DNA of 64,000 nt from Senimuribacter intestinalis (GTDB taxonomy: Bacteria > Bacillota > Clostridia > Peptostreptococcales > Anaerovoracaceae), in the NCBI GenBank assembly GCA_943192975.1, contig CALPCJ010000004.1:241434-305433 (forward strand), read 5' to 3'. How positions within the stretch are numbered: position 1 is the stretch's first letter; every line of letters begins with the position of its first letter. Positions 18,673 through 26,046 of the stretch are shown here, one piece after another. The notes under the pieces are model-generated. The model was not told the origin of the DNA, searched no databases, and saw nothing but the letters and a program-made list of their open reading frames with translations. The position numbers and the translations under genes were made by a program.

Positions 18673-18710
18673 ACAGTTGAACGTAGTATAAAGAAATGGA
18701 GTGAATAGAT

Positions 18711-19583
18711 ATGTATGTTGAATCAATAAAAACTAGAAGTATGGGAGGCTATATTACAATAGCGGTAGTTCTACCTATAATCTTTACGATTATTTCGATA
18801 TTCAGTTTGTTATTTGGAGCCTTTGGAGTTGCATTTTCCACTATAGCTTGGCTGGGGAATCTTATCTGCAGCATTGCAGTGATTGTGATATGGCATGGAA
18901 TCATTAAAGATATCAATGTGATGTGTAAGGGTGATGGAGAAGAACTGAACGGTTATATTGTTGCAATATTGTTAGGTGTTGTTACGCTGGGAATTTACTT
19001 GTTGTATTATAACTATCGCGTTCAGACAAGATTGCATGAAAATGCAGCTCGTTATAATAGAGTGATTAGTGAAACTGGTACAACTTATTTGTTGGTTACT
19101 TTGCTTGGAATGCTATTTTTGGGAGTTGGTCCATTTATAGGGCAGTTGATGATTTTCAACAATTTCAACAAACTGGCAAGTGGATATAATGATGCACAAA
19201 TTCCAGATGGTATTAATTATGACGAAGATGTTTTTTTCACTGAAGATGATAATAGTAGTAGAACAGTAACGATACCGGGAAGTATGCGGTTGCTTTGCGA
19301 AAATGGAGAATATCAAGGCGGCAGCTTCGATGTTTTTCAGGGTGAAACATTATCGATTGGAAGAAGTAATGACTTTTCTAATATTGTTCTTAAGGAAGAA
19401 GGGGTCAGCCGCAAACACTGTGAACTTAGGTTTACAGATAAAGGCTTACTGCTGAAGGATACTTCGAGTAATGGAACCTTTCTAAATGGCCAACAGATAG
19501 AAAGTGGAAAATACATCGCCTTACATAACGGTGATAAAATTAAAATTGGGAGAACTAACAATATTTTCTCTGTCCGCATCTAG
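18711..19583 (+). CDS. DUF4234-like membrane protein with C-terminal FHA domain
   Basis: The membrane part (residues 1-160) has the VTLGIYLLYYNYRVQ segment and spacing of DUF4234 domains, unlike the two preceding FHA membrane proteins. The C-terminal FHA domain (about 205-290) carries IGRSN, VSRKHC and SSNGTFLNG, the most canonical set of loops in the locus. It ends the kinase/FHA locus; a strong terminator follows 33 bases later. Confidence 0.86.
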   Translation: MYVESIKTRSMGGYITIAVVLPIIFTIISIFSLLFGAFGVAFSTIAWLGNLICSIAVIVIWHGIIKDINVMCKGDGEELNGYIVAILLGVVTLGIYLLYYNYRVQTRLHENAARYNRVISETGTTYLLVTLLGMLFLGVGPFIGQLMIFNNFNKLASGYNDAQIPDGINYDEDVFFTEDDNSSRTVTIPGSMRLLCENGEYQGGSFDVFQGETLSIGRSNDFSNIVLKEEGVSRKHCELRFTDKGLLLKDTSSNGTFLNGQQIESGKYIALHNGDKIKIGRTNNIFSVRI

Positions 19584-19616
19584 CTAAACCGCTGTATGCG
19601 GGTTCTTTCATAAAAG

Positions 19617-19675
19617 CTCAAGGGGCTGAGCCCTAACGGAGTTTTCCGTTAATGCGACAGCCCCTTGAGTTTTGT
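19617..19675 (+). terminator. Strong terminator closing the kinase/FHA locus
   Basis: CTCAAGGGGCTG (19617-19628) pairs with CAGCCCCTTGAG (19658-19669), followed by TTTTGTT. The loop holds a smaller hairpin (AACGGA/TCCGTT). The downstream arm ends only 13 bases before the ATG of the first sensor gene. Confidence 0.88.
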
Positions 19676-19682
19676 TGACGAA

Positions 19683-20552
19683 ATGGAGCTGATTAAAATT
19701 TTAAGGATATTAAGTGTTATTGCGTTTGCACTGGCGCAGACAATTTTATATGAAAGGCTGTATACGGCTAAATTTGGAAAGCGGCAAAGCCGTTTTGTTA
19801 TAGTGCTTTATTCTTTTTGGACAAGTTTTTGCAATGAGTTTCTATTTACGAACGGTTATGTAGCACTGACGCAATCAGTTATAACTTTGGCGTTTTTGCA
19901 AGTGATATTTCAGGGTGGACTGATACAAAACTATATTAAGCTGAACTGCATGATGATCATACAGGCAGCGGTATCAGCTCTTTTTGGTGGCAGCGTCGGC
20001 ATGTTGTATCGATTGATAACAGAAAGCGATGAGCCTCTTTGGATTTCCAGAGAAAATCTTGTGCCGATTGGCTTTTTCTTTTCACTGGCTTATCTGGGGA
20101 TTGCGGTGAGCGTAAGCATTTTCCTTGTGCCAAAAATTATGAAAAAAATTGAAAGATGGAAGAAGAACGTAATGCGATTGCTGTTTGGAATATGTATATC
20201 GATGGAAATTGCAAATATCTGTCTGACTTTTTCTTTTTCAAATTTTGAGGGCTTAGACGGATACATGGTTGCATATGGGATTTTGCTTGTGGTGATAGTA
20301 TGTGCAGTTTTGATTGGGGTTGTTTGTATGATAAAATCTGCACAGAAAAAGCAAGCGGAGAATCATTTGCTTGAAGTAAAAATGAACGAACAGTATATGC
20401 AGTATCAGTTTGTAATATCGCTGCAGCAAGAGATTAGAGAGATAAGACATGATTTGAAAAATTACCTCGCAGCGTCGGGGGGGGGGGTATACCAAGAAGC
20501 AATATTAGACTTTTGCGATAAAAAGCAGAAAGAATTGGAGGAACTGAAGTGA
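19683..20552 (+). CDS. AgrC-like membrane sensor 1 with H-box but no ATPase domain
   Basis: Six to seven membrane helices (residues about 5-225), then a coiled segment with IREIRHDLKNYL, an HPK10/AgrC-type H-box with phospho-acceptor candidate His256. The protein ends 33 residues later with no GHKL ATPase domain. The next gene supplies one. ATG 19683 has no visible ribosome binding site, but this start puts the H-box His at residue 256, exactly as in the three other sensors of the locus. An 11-G tract (20477-20487) encodes Gly-Gly-Gly after the H-box. The stop overlaps the next start by 4 bases (GTGA). Confidence 0.82.
   Translation: MELIKILRILSVIAFALAQTILYERLYTAKFGKRQSRFVIVLYSFWTSFCNEFLFTNGYVALTQSVITLAFLQVIFQGGLIQNYIKLNCMMIIQAAVSALFGGSVGMLYRLITESDEPLWISRENLVPIGFFFSLAYLGIAVSVSIFLVPKIMKKIERWKKNVMRLLFGICISMEIANICLTFSFSNFEGLDGYMVAYGILLVVIVCAVLIGVVCMIKSAQKKQAENHLLEVKMNEQYMQYQFVISLQQEIREIRHDLKNYLAASGGGVYQEAILDFCDKKQKELEELK
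20477..20487 (+). repeat. Homopolymeric tract of 11 G within sensor 1
   Basis: Eleven consecutive G, read in frame as the last base of TCG, three GGG codons and the first base of GTA. A slip of one base would alter the C-terminal about 21 residues and move the stop that overlaps the next gene. Tracts of this length are typical of contingency loci. Confidence 0.85.
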
Positions 20553-21235
20553 ATGTGATGATAATCAAAGCTTGTTTTACTCTCTGTCTTGCAATACTCA
20601 CATCATTTCTTTTGATTTTAGGATATAAGGACTGGAAGCTGCGTAAGCAGCGGGAAGCCTATGAAATGCAGATAGAGCTACAGACTGAGCGTATGGGTGA
20701 TATAGGAAAGTATTGGCAGGAAGTCAGTTCGCTATTAGAGTCTATTCGAAGTGATTTGCAGAAAGGTGCAGTCACCGATGAACTGCTTGTACGGTGTGGC
20801 AGTTATACGATGGAATTTATCACAGGGGTCGAAGTTGTCGATGCACTTATAGGCTACAAGAAGCAGATTTGCATGGAGCAAGGCATTTCCTTTCATGTAG
20901 ATATTAAAACTTTACCGGAAGAACTGCTCAGTGACGCAGAGTATATCGGACTGCTTGGGAATCTCTTGGATAATGCCATTGAGGCGGCAAAATTGACTGC
21001 AAACCCTTACATAAAAACGACTTGCGCTTCTTGCAGCGGTCAGTGGATTCTAAGGGTTGTCAACAGCAAACTCAAAACTGCTAAGCCGCTGGCGAATAAT
21101 CTGGCAACGACAAAAGGCTGTGGCCACGGCATGGGAACTAAGATTGTCTCAAAAATTGTAAAGCGCCATGGAGGCGTAATAGAGTACGAAGATACCGGAG
21201 ATAGTTTTCAGGTAATGGTAGTATTTGAATTATAA
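20549..21235 (+). CDS. GHKL ATPase protein 1 of a split histidine kinase
   Basis: One N-terminal transmembrane helix (about 5-25), a coiled segment, then a HATPase_c_5/GHKL domain with N-box NLLDNAIEAA and G-box GHGMGTKIV. The region where AgrC-type kinases carry the RHDxxN H-box reads IGKYWQEVSSLLESI, with no His, so it cannot phosphorylate itself there. GTG 20549 is preceded by GGAGG at 20537-20541 with 7 bases spacing and overlaps the stop of sensor 1. The inferred role is to phosphorylate His256 of partner sensors. Confidence 0.84.
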   Translation: MNVMIIKACFTLCLAILTSFLLILGYKDWKLRKQREAYEMQIELQTERMGDIGKYWQEVSSLLESIRSDLQKGAVTDELLVRCGSYTMEFITGVEVVDALIGYKKQICMEQGISFHVDIKTLPEELLSDAEYIGLLGNLLDNAIEAAKLTANPYIKTTCASCSGQWILRVVNSKLKTAKPLANNLATTKGCGHGMGTKIVSKIVKRHGGVIEYEDTGDSFQVMVVFEL

Positions 21236-21321
21236 TGAGTTAAAATGATGTAATCTTTGAGATAATGCTATGAGATGTATTCCATGTATGTTATACTATT
21301 AGAAAAACAAAGGAGAGGCTC

Positions 21322-22176
21322 ATGGAAGTATACAGTTTAGTATATTCGATGCTTAGTACAATACCATTTTGTATGCTGTACTGGTTTGTATATAGGAGAT
21401 GGTACAGATTTAATGTAAGTGCAGCAATGATAATGTTGATTAGTTTATACATCTTTGAGTACGGATACTTATCTCGCGCTAGTATTAGTCAGGAGAACAT
21501 GGCATGGATTCATTTGCTTCTCTTTTTATTGGAACTAATACCTATGCGCAGGGAAATGCTCACAAGAACGATGATCGCAAGCGTGTTTTTTAATTTTCTA
21601 TATAATGTTGTTGGTACCATTGTTATGCTTATATTTGTAAATACATATACAATAATTACAGGCGCAAGTAATCAGACTTGGTTGGCAACAACAAACAACA
21701 CGCCAATGGATTATATCTTTCGCTACATGATGATGCCGATTGCAGGCGGCATTAGCTGTTACATCACATATAAAATCGCACCCCTGTTAGAGCAACTGAC
21801 AAAGACGGAATTATTTTGGATAGCAATGGGGTTGATAGCACCTATGCTGGCATTTGAAACATTTAAACGATTGGCGATAAAAAGCGCTGACGATTATTAC
21901 GGCGGATTCGTAATTGTCGGCTATGGTCTGTTGCTTCTTGTTATGGGAACGTCTTGTATTTTATGTGTGCTAATTACGACTTTCCGCATTGGTGCAGAGA
22001 AAAAAGAAATGCAAATTCGCATGGAGCTGCAGAGCAGTCAGTATGAAGAAATTTGCAGACTGCAAGATGGCATCAGGGAACTACGTCACGATCTTGTGAA
22101 TCACATGGCAGCGGGGGCGCTTTCGACAGATGGCATATTTGATATTGTAGAAAACTTTCGAAAGGTATGTTTATAA
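21322..22176 (+). CDS. AgrC-like membrane sensor 2 with H-box but no ATPase domain
   Basis: Six to seven membrane helices, then a charged coiled segment (EKKEMQIRMELQSSQYEEIC) and H-box ELRHDLVNHMAAG with His256. It ends 28 residues later. AAAGGAGAGG precedes ATG 21322. The 86-base gap before it is the only sizeable break in the system; it has TATACT at about 21293 but no convincing -35. It shares the LTKTE and DDYYGGFVIV blocks with sensors 3 and 4. The ligand is unknown; related AgrC sensors detect peptides. Confidence 0.84.
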   Translation: MEVYSLVYSMLSTIPFCMLYWFVYRRWYRFNVSAAMIMLISLYIFEYGYLSRASISQENMAWIHLLLFLLELIPMRREMLTRTMIASVFFNFLYNVVGTIVMLIFVNTYTIITGASNQTWLATTNNTPMDYIFRYMMMPIAGGISCYITYKIAPLLEQLTKTELFWIAMGLIAPMLAFETFKRLAIKSADDYYGGFVIVGYGLLLLVMGTSCILCVLITTFRIGAEKKEMQIRMELQSSQYEEICRLQDGIRELRHDLVNHMAAGALSTDGIFDIVENFRKVCL

Positions 22177-22193
22177 ATAAAAGAGGTAAGAGA

Positions 22194-23066
22194 ATGAGAT
22201 TCTTCGAAGTAACAATGTCTTTCATGAATCTTCTGGCGCTATTGATGGAGAATTGGATAATTTATCGGCGATGGTTTCGTTTTGATAAAACTCTTTCAAT
22301 GATAATTGTAACAATTGCATTCATCGTAGAGGAAGGGATTTTTTATATACCCGGTTTGGGAAATGGCATACTGGTGCTTGTACATTATGCGTTCTTCTTT
22401 ATTAACCTAATTCCGATTAAACTGGAGAAAGTTGACAGAGTATTGGTGCTACAGATGCTATATCTTTTTTTATACAATGTAATCGGGACTATTGCGATGG
22501 TAATATGTACTACGGCTTACGGAATTTTGAGTGGAAGTGACAATGAAACGTGGATGGCGCCATCTGCCAGTACATCAATGGACTATATCATTCATTATAT
22601 TCTAATTCTGCCGGTAGGATATTTAGCGGCATATCTGGCACAAAAAGGAAGTCCTTTGGTTGAGAAATTGACAAAGAATGAGCGGATATTTTTAATTCTT
22701 GGAACGGTCGTTCCCAATTATGCCTTTTATGCTTTCCGCAGGCTTACAACGGAAGATGTTTCGGACTATTATGGGGGTATCATCGTGGTCTTTTATGGCA
22801 TATTCATGATAAGCCTTGGGCTATGTCTGGTAATTTTCATAGAGATGGCACTAATTCGTATTCGTGGAGAGAGAAAAGAAATGCAAATGCTTATGGAACA
22901 ACAAAATGCTCAGTATAAGACCATTTGTGAATTGCAGGAAGGTGTGCGTGAATTACGTCACGATCTTGTAAACCATATGGCGGCGGGAACACTTTCGGTA
23001 AAAGAGGTATTTGATACTGTGGAAAAATGCCGAAAAGAACACTTGATAGAGGAGGCCGATGAATGA
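22194..23066 (+). CDS. AgrC-like membrane sensor 3 with H-box but no ATPase domain
   Basis: Same plan as sensor 2: about six to seven helices, RIRGERKEMQMLMEQQNAQY coiled segment and ELRHDLVNHMAAG with His256, ending 34 residues later. I start at ATG 22194 (AAGAGG upstream), which is 27 bases into the longest frame and gives the conserved His256 numbering. Its second half is nearly identical to that of sensor 4 from the LGTVVPNYAF motif to the H-box, evidence of recent tandem duplication. The stop overlaps the next start by 4 bases. Confidence 0.86.
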   Translation: MRFFEVTMSFMNLLALLMENWIIYRRWFRFDKTLSMIIVTIAFIVEEGIFYIPGLGNGILVLVHYAFFFINLIPIKLEKVDRVLVLQMLYLFLYNVIGTIAMVICTTAYGILSGSDNETWMAPSASTSMDYIIHYILILPVGYLAAYLAQKGSPLVEKLTKNERIFLILGTVVPNYAFYAFRRLTTEDVSDYYGGIIVVFYGIFMISLGLCLVIFIEMALIRIRGERKEMQMLMEQQNAQYKTICELQEGVRELRHDLVNHMAAGTLSVKEVFDTVEKCRKEHLIEEADE

Positions 23067-23935
23067 ATTTCCTGGAAATTTTGGAATATATCATAATGCT
23101 GATGGCCTATATGATAGAGTACTGGGTATTGTTCCGAAACTGCTTTCGTTTTGATAGACGAGTCGGTATGGTGTTTATAGCATTTGCAGGAGTCGCAGAG
23201 GATTGCTTGGTTGATTTTTCTGGTTTAGGTGCTTTAGGAATTGTAATTGTTCATTATATTTTTTTCGGAATAAATTTGATTCCGTTCAAAAAGCGGTCGA
23301 TTGGAGCTTTGCTGATTGTGCGAATGATTTATCTGTTTTTATATAATGTAATTGGCACAGCCTGCATGGTGGTTTACACAACGGGATATGGCTATTTTGC
23401 TGCAGTAAGTAATGAGACTTGGCTGACATGGCCTTCAAGAACGCCGATAGACTATATATTTCGATGTATTACTATAATTCCGGTAGCACTTTTTTCTGCA
23501 TGTATTGCACGTAAATCAAGCCCTTTGATTGAAAAATTAGCAAAGAGCGAACGGGCATTCTTAATCCTTGGAACGGTCGTTCCCAATTACGCTTTTTATA
23601 CTTTTAAAATGCTGGCAGCGGAAGATACCACGGATTATTATGGAGGTATTATTGTAATTTTTTATGGTGTATTCATGGTGTGTATTGGACTTTGCATGGT
23701 AATCTTCATAGAGATGGCGCTAATTCGTATTCGTGGAGAGCGAAAAGAAATGCAAATGCTTATGGAGCTGCAAAACAATCAGTATGAAAAAATTTGCAGA
23801 CTGCAAAATGGCGTAAGAGAACTACGTCACGATCTTGTAAACCATATGGCGGCGGGAACACTTTCAACTGTCAGTATGGCAGAGCGTGTGACGGCATGTA
23901 TGAACACAGTAAAGGAGATAAATAACGATGACTGA
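23063..23935 (+). CDS. AgrC-like membrane sensor 4 with H-box but no ATPase domain
   Basis: Closest paralog of sensor 3: shared LGTVVPNYAFY, DYYGGIIVIFYG and IFIEMALIRIRGERKEMQ segments, H-box ELRHDLVNHMAAG with His256. The N-terminal membrane half is more diverged than the C-terminal half, as expected if ligand specificity is what changes. GAGGAGG precedes ATG 23063. It overlaps the second ATPase gene by 8 bases, which suggests those two proteins are made together. Confidence 0.86.
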   Translation: MNFLEILEYIIMLMAYMIEYWVLFRNCFRFDRRVGMVFIAFAGVAEDCLVDFSGLGALGIVIVHYIFFGINLIPFKKRSIGALLIVRMIYLFLYNVIGTACMVVYTTGYGYFAAVSNETWLTWPSRTPIDYIFRCITIIPVALFSACIARKSSPLIEKLAKSERAFLILGTVVPNYAFYTFKMLAAEDTTDYYGGIIVIFYGVFMVCIGLCMVIFIEMALIRIRGERKEMQMLMELQNNQYEKICRLQNGVRELRHDLVNHMAAGTLSTVSMAERVTACMNTVKEINNDD

Positions 23936-24626
23936 TGAGCAACTTAGAAATTTAATTATATTTGGAACTCTTGCCCTAAGCGTAGTTATAGTACTGATTT
24001 TGCAGTATACACTTCGCAAAAAGCAAGAAACTCAAGTGATGGACTGGTCGCTCAAGCTTCAGCAGCAGCGGCTTACAGAGCTAAAAGATTATAAAGGGGA
24101 AATTCTATCTTTGCTGGAGGAAATTAACCAGTGTGCACAAAGCGGTGGCGATATGAACGTTATGGCCGAGGAGTGCCGGAAATACACCAGTGAGCGCATC
24201 AGCGGAAACAGCATTATCGACGCCCTCCTTTCTTACAAAAAAGCCTGCGGCGTGCGGGAGCAGATTTTCATGGAATTCGATATGCAGAAGCTTCCGGAAA
24301 TTTCTCTCAGCGATACGGAGCTTGTCAGCCTTTTCGGAAACCTTTTGGACAATGCCATGGAAGCGGCAGAAAGAACTGAAAATCCATGGGTAAAACTGGA
24401 GAGTTCTGCCAAGGGCGGTCAGTGGATTCTCAAAGTAACCAACAGCAAGCTGGCAGAGGAGAAACCTATGGAAAGGGATATGGCGACCACCAAAGGCGGA
24501 GGCCACGGGCTGGGTACAAAAATCATCGCAAAAATTGTAAAGCGCCACAAAGGCGTAATTGAATACAAGGATTTGAGCGAGAGTTTTGAGGCAATGGCAG
24601 TTTTTAGCGTAGAAGAAAGGGCATAA
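23928..24626 (+). CDS. GHKL ATPase protein 2 of a split histidine kinase
   Basis: One membrane helix (about 10-28), a coiled segment LKDYKGEILSLLEEINQC without a phospho-acceptor His, then a GHKL ATPase domain with NLLDNAMEAA and GHGLGTKIIAKIVKRH. It is clearly paralogous to the ATPase protein at 20549 (shared GQWIL, NSKL and DMATTKG blocks). AAAGGAG lies 8 bases before ATG 23928. GC content is higher than in its neighbours from about 24180 onward. It is followed 5 bases later by the response regulator. Confidence 0.86.
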   Translation: MTDEQLRNLIIFGTLALSVVIVLILQYTLRKKQETQVMDWSLKLQQQRLTELKDYKGEILSLLEEINQCAQSGGDMNVMAEECRKYTSERISGNSIIDALLSYKKACGVREQIFMEFDMQKLPEISLSDTELVSLFGNLLDNAMEAAERTENPWVKLESSAKGGQWILKVTNSKLAEEKPMERDMATTKGGGHGLGTKIIAKIVKRHKGVIEYKDLSESFEAMAVFSVEERA

Positions 24627-24631
24627 GAAAA

Positions 24632-25363
24632 ATGTGGAATATTGCGATTTGTGATGATGAGCCGGAAATTATTAAGGCAGTGGCTGCCCAGCTTGCACGG
24701 TGCAGGAAGACGCAGCCGCTGCTTTCGGACATAGGTACCGTAGCGACATACTGCGACGGGGCAAACCTTGCTTGCGATATGGAGGATGGCAAAATCGAAG
24801 CTGACATTATAGTCATGGACATAAAATTAAAGGAAGATAATGGAATCACTTTGGCGGAGCGAATTTTGCGCGTGCGGCCGGACTGCCAAATTATTTTCAT
24901 GTCGGGTTATGATGATTACTACGAAGCGGTTTACGATGTGGACCACATCTATTTCCTGCAAAAGCCGGTCAGCGATGAGGTCTTGACGAAGGCACTTTTG
25001 CGTGCGATGGAAAAACTGCGCAATTTGGAAAAGGCGTGCTTTCATGTAGCAAATAAAAGCGGTCGCTTTGTGATTCCCTACAGCAGAATTTATTACTTTG
25101 AAAAACAGAAAAGGCAGGTGCTGGTACGTGGAACCGGCGGACAGGTGCTTTGCAGCTTTTACGGAAAGTTTGAAGAAATGGAAGCGCTACCGCAAAATTT
25201 TCTCCGCTGTCATAACAGCATGATTGTCAACATGGGCAGAGTCAGCGCCATAGAAAAAAGTAACTTCCTATTAATAGATGGAAGTTTTGTATCAATCAGT
25301 CGTACATATTTGCAGGAGAGCAGACTGGGTTTTGCCAGATATTGCATGCCGGATGTGCGGTAA
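24632..25363 (+). CDS. LytTR-family response regulator
   Basis: A receiver domain (1-120) with acidic pair Asp8-Asp9, phospho-acceptor Asp63 (IVMDIKL), MSGYDD and Lys in LQKPV, followed by a LytTR DNA-binding domain (about 140-243) with YFEKQKRQVLV and FLRCHNSMIVNM. AgrA/VirR-type regulators of this class act on direct repeats upstream of target genes. As the only response regulator in the cluster it is the likely shared output of all four sensors (inference). Confidence 0.92.
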   Translation: MWNIAICDDEPEIIKAVAAQLARCRKTQPLLSDIGTVATYCDGANLACDMEDGKIEADIIVMDIKLKEDNGITLAERILRVRPDCQIIFMSGYDDYYEAVYDVDHIYFLQKPVSDEVLTKALLRAMEKLRNLEKACFHVANKSGRFVIPYSRIYYFEKQKRQVLVRGTGGQVLCSFYGKFEEMEALPQNFLRCHNSMIVNMGRVSAIEKSNFLLIDGSFVSISRTYLQESRLGFARYCMPDVR

Positions 25364-25494
25364 AGTAAATATCTCGTTTTGAGTCTCAAGAATTTATTTA
25401 TTACAAAATAAATTCATAAATTTATAGTGATTTTCTTAATAGAGTATTGTATAATGAACTTAAAATAGGGGAATTAGTTGGATGGAGGTAATTT

Positions 25495-25707
25495 ATGTCT
25501 AATATAACAATAGAGGCAGCTCGTTTAATGGAGAGCTTACCTGAAAGCGAACAAAACTTTGTACTTGAGTTCATCAAGAAACTGGTTCTAGCGTGGGATC
25601 CGGACTATACAAAGCTCACTGCATCTGAAGCGGAAGCGTTAAAGGAAGCGGAGCAGAGCGGCTTTATTGATGAAACAGATATCGATTGGTCGCAGATTGG
25701 AATTTAA
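25495..25707 (+). CDS. Small acidic protein, possibly antitoxin-like
   Basis: A 70-residue protein with a helix (AARLMESLPESEQNFVLEFIKKLV) and an acidic tail (SEAEALKEAEQSGF). The pattern resembles short antitoxins whose toxin partner is absent here; no relE-like gene follows. A GGAGG ribosome binding site lies 7 bases before ATG 25495. TATAAT is at 25450-25455. A terminator follows, so it is a single-gene unit. Function is not established. Confidence 0.6.
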   Translation: MSNITIEAARLMESLPESEQNFVLEFIKKLVLAWDPDYTKLTASEAEALKEAEQSGFIDETDIDWSQIGI

Positions 25708-25736
25708 CGATCATATATTTATTAACGTACATTTAA

Positions 25737-25768
25737 CCCGCCTTGTGCATTTGCAGGCGGGTGTTTTT
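25737..25768 (+). terminator. Terminator after the small acidic protein gene
   Basis: CCCGCC (25737-25742) pairs with GGCGGG (25756-25761), extended by TGC/GCA in the loop, and followed by TGTTTTT. The rest of the gap to 26046 holds a 7-C tract near 25853 and no gene I can support. Confidence 0.82.
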
Positions 25769-25959
25769 ATGGTGTGTATAGCCTCCTCCATAGACGACTC
25801 ATAAAGACGGCTGATAAAGTCGGTCCATGAGAATGGTCGCCGCATCACGCCTCCCCCCCATCTGGCGGAATGAACCAATCCCTTGCCGCATATGTTGTTA
25901 CGTACATAATTTATCCAGAACATGTAGGAAAATTCTGTGAAATGCGGTTTTCTTGTAAA

Positions 25960-25996
25960 AATGTAATGATTTTTGCGAAACGTTGTAGTATAATGT
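25960..25996 (+). promoter_or_regulatory. Possible promoter of the rnf operon
   Basis: TATAAT at 25989-25994, 53 bases before the rnfC ATG. The -35 position shows only TGATTT-like sequence, so the assignment is weak. A GGAAGG ribosome binding site follows near 26031. Confidence 0.35.
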
Positions 25997-26046
25997 ACCA
26001 TGTATGATTATAAGGAAGCTATTTTTAGAAAGGAAGGTTTCAAATT

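Noticed and set aside
21255..21300. Promoter before sensor 2 (TATACT)
   Set aside because: No acceptable -35 box at 16-18 bases; not strong enough to list as a feature.
21236..21321. Possible AIP-type peptide gene or AgrB-like processing gene for the sensors
   Set aside because: The gap is only 86 bases with no plausible small peptide frame, and no AgrB-like protein is found in the window; the ligand remains unknown.
25852..25859. 7-C tract as a second phase-variation site
   Set aside because: It is short, lies in non-coding DNA and has no clear promoter spacing to affect.
25711..26001. Minus-strand open frame in the gap before rnfC
   Set aside because: It includes the terminator hairpin at 25737 and lacks a ribosome binding site.
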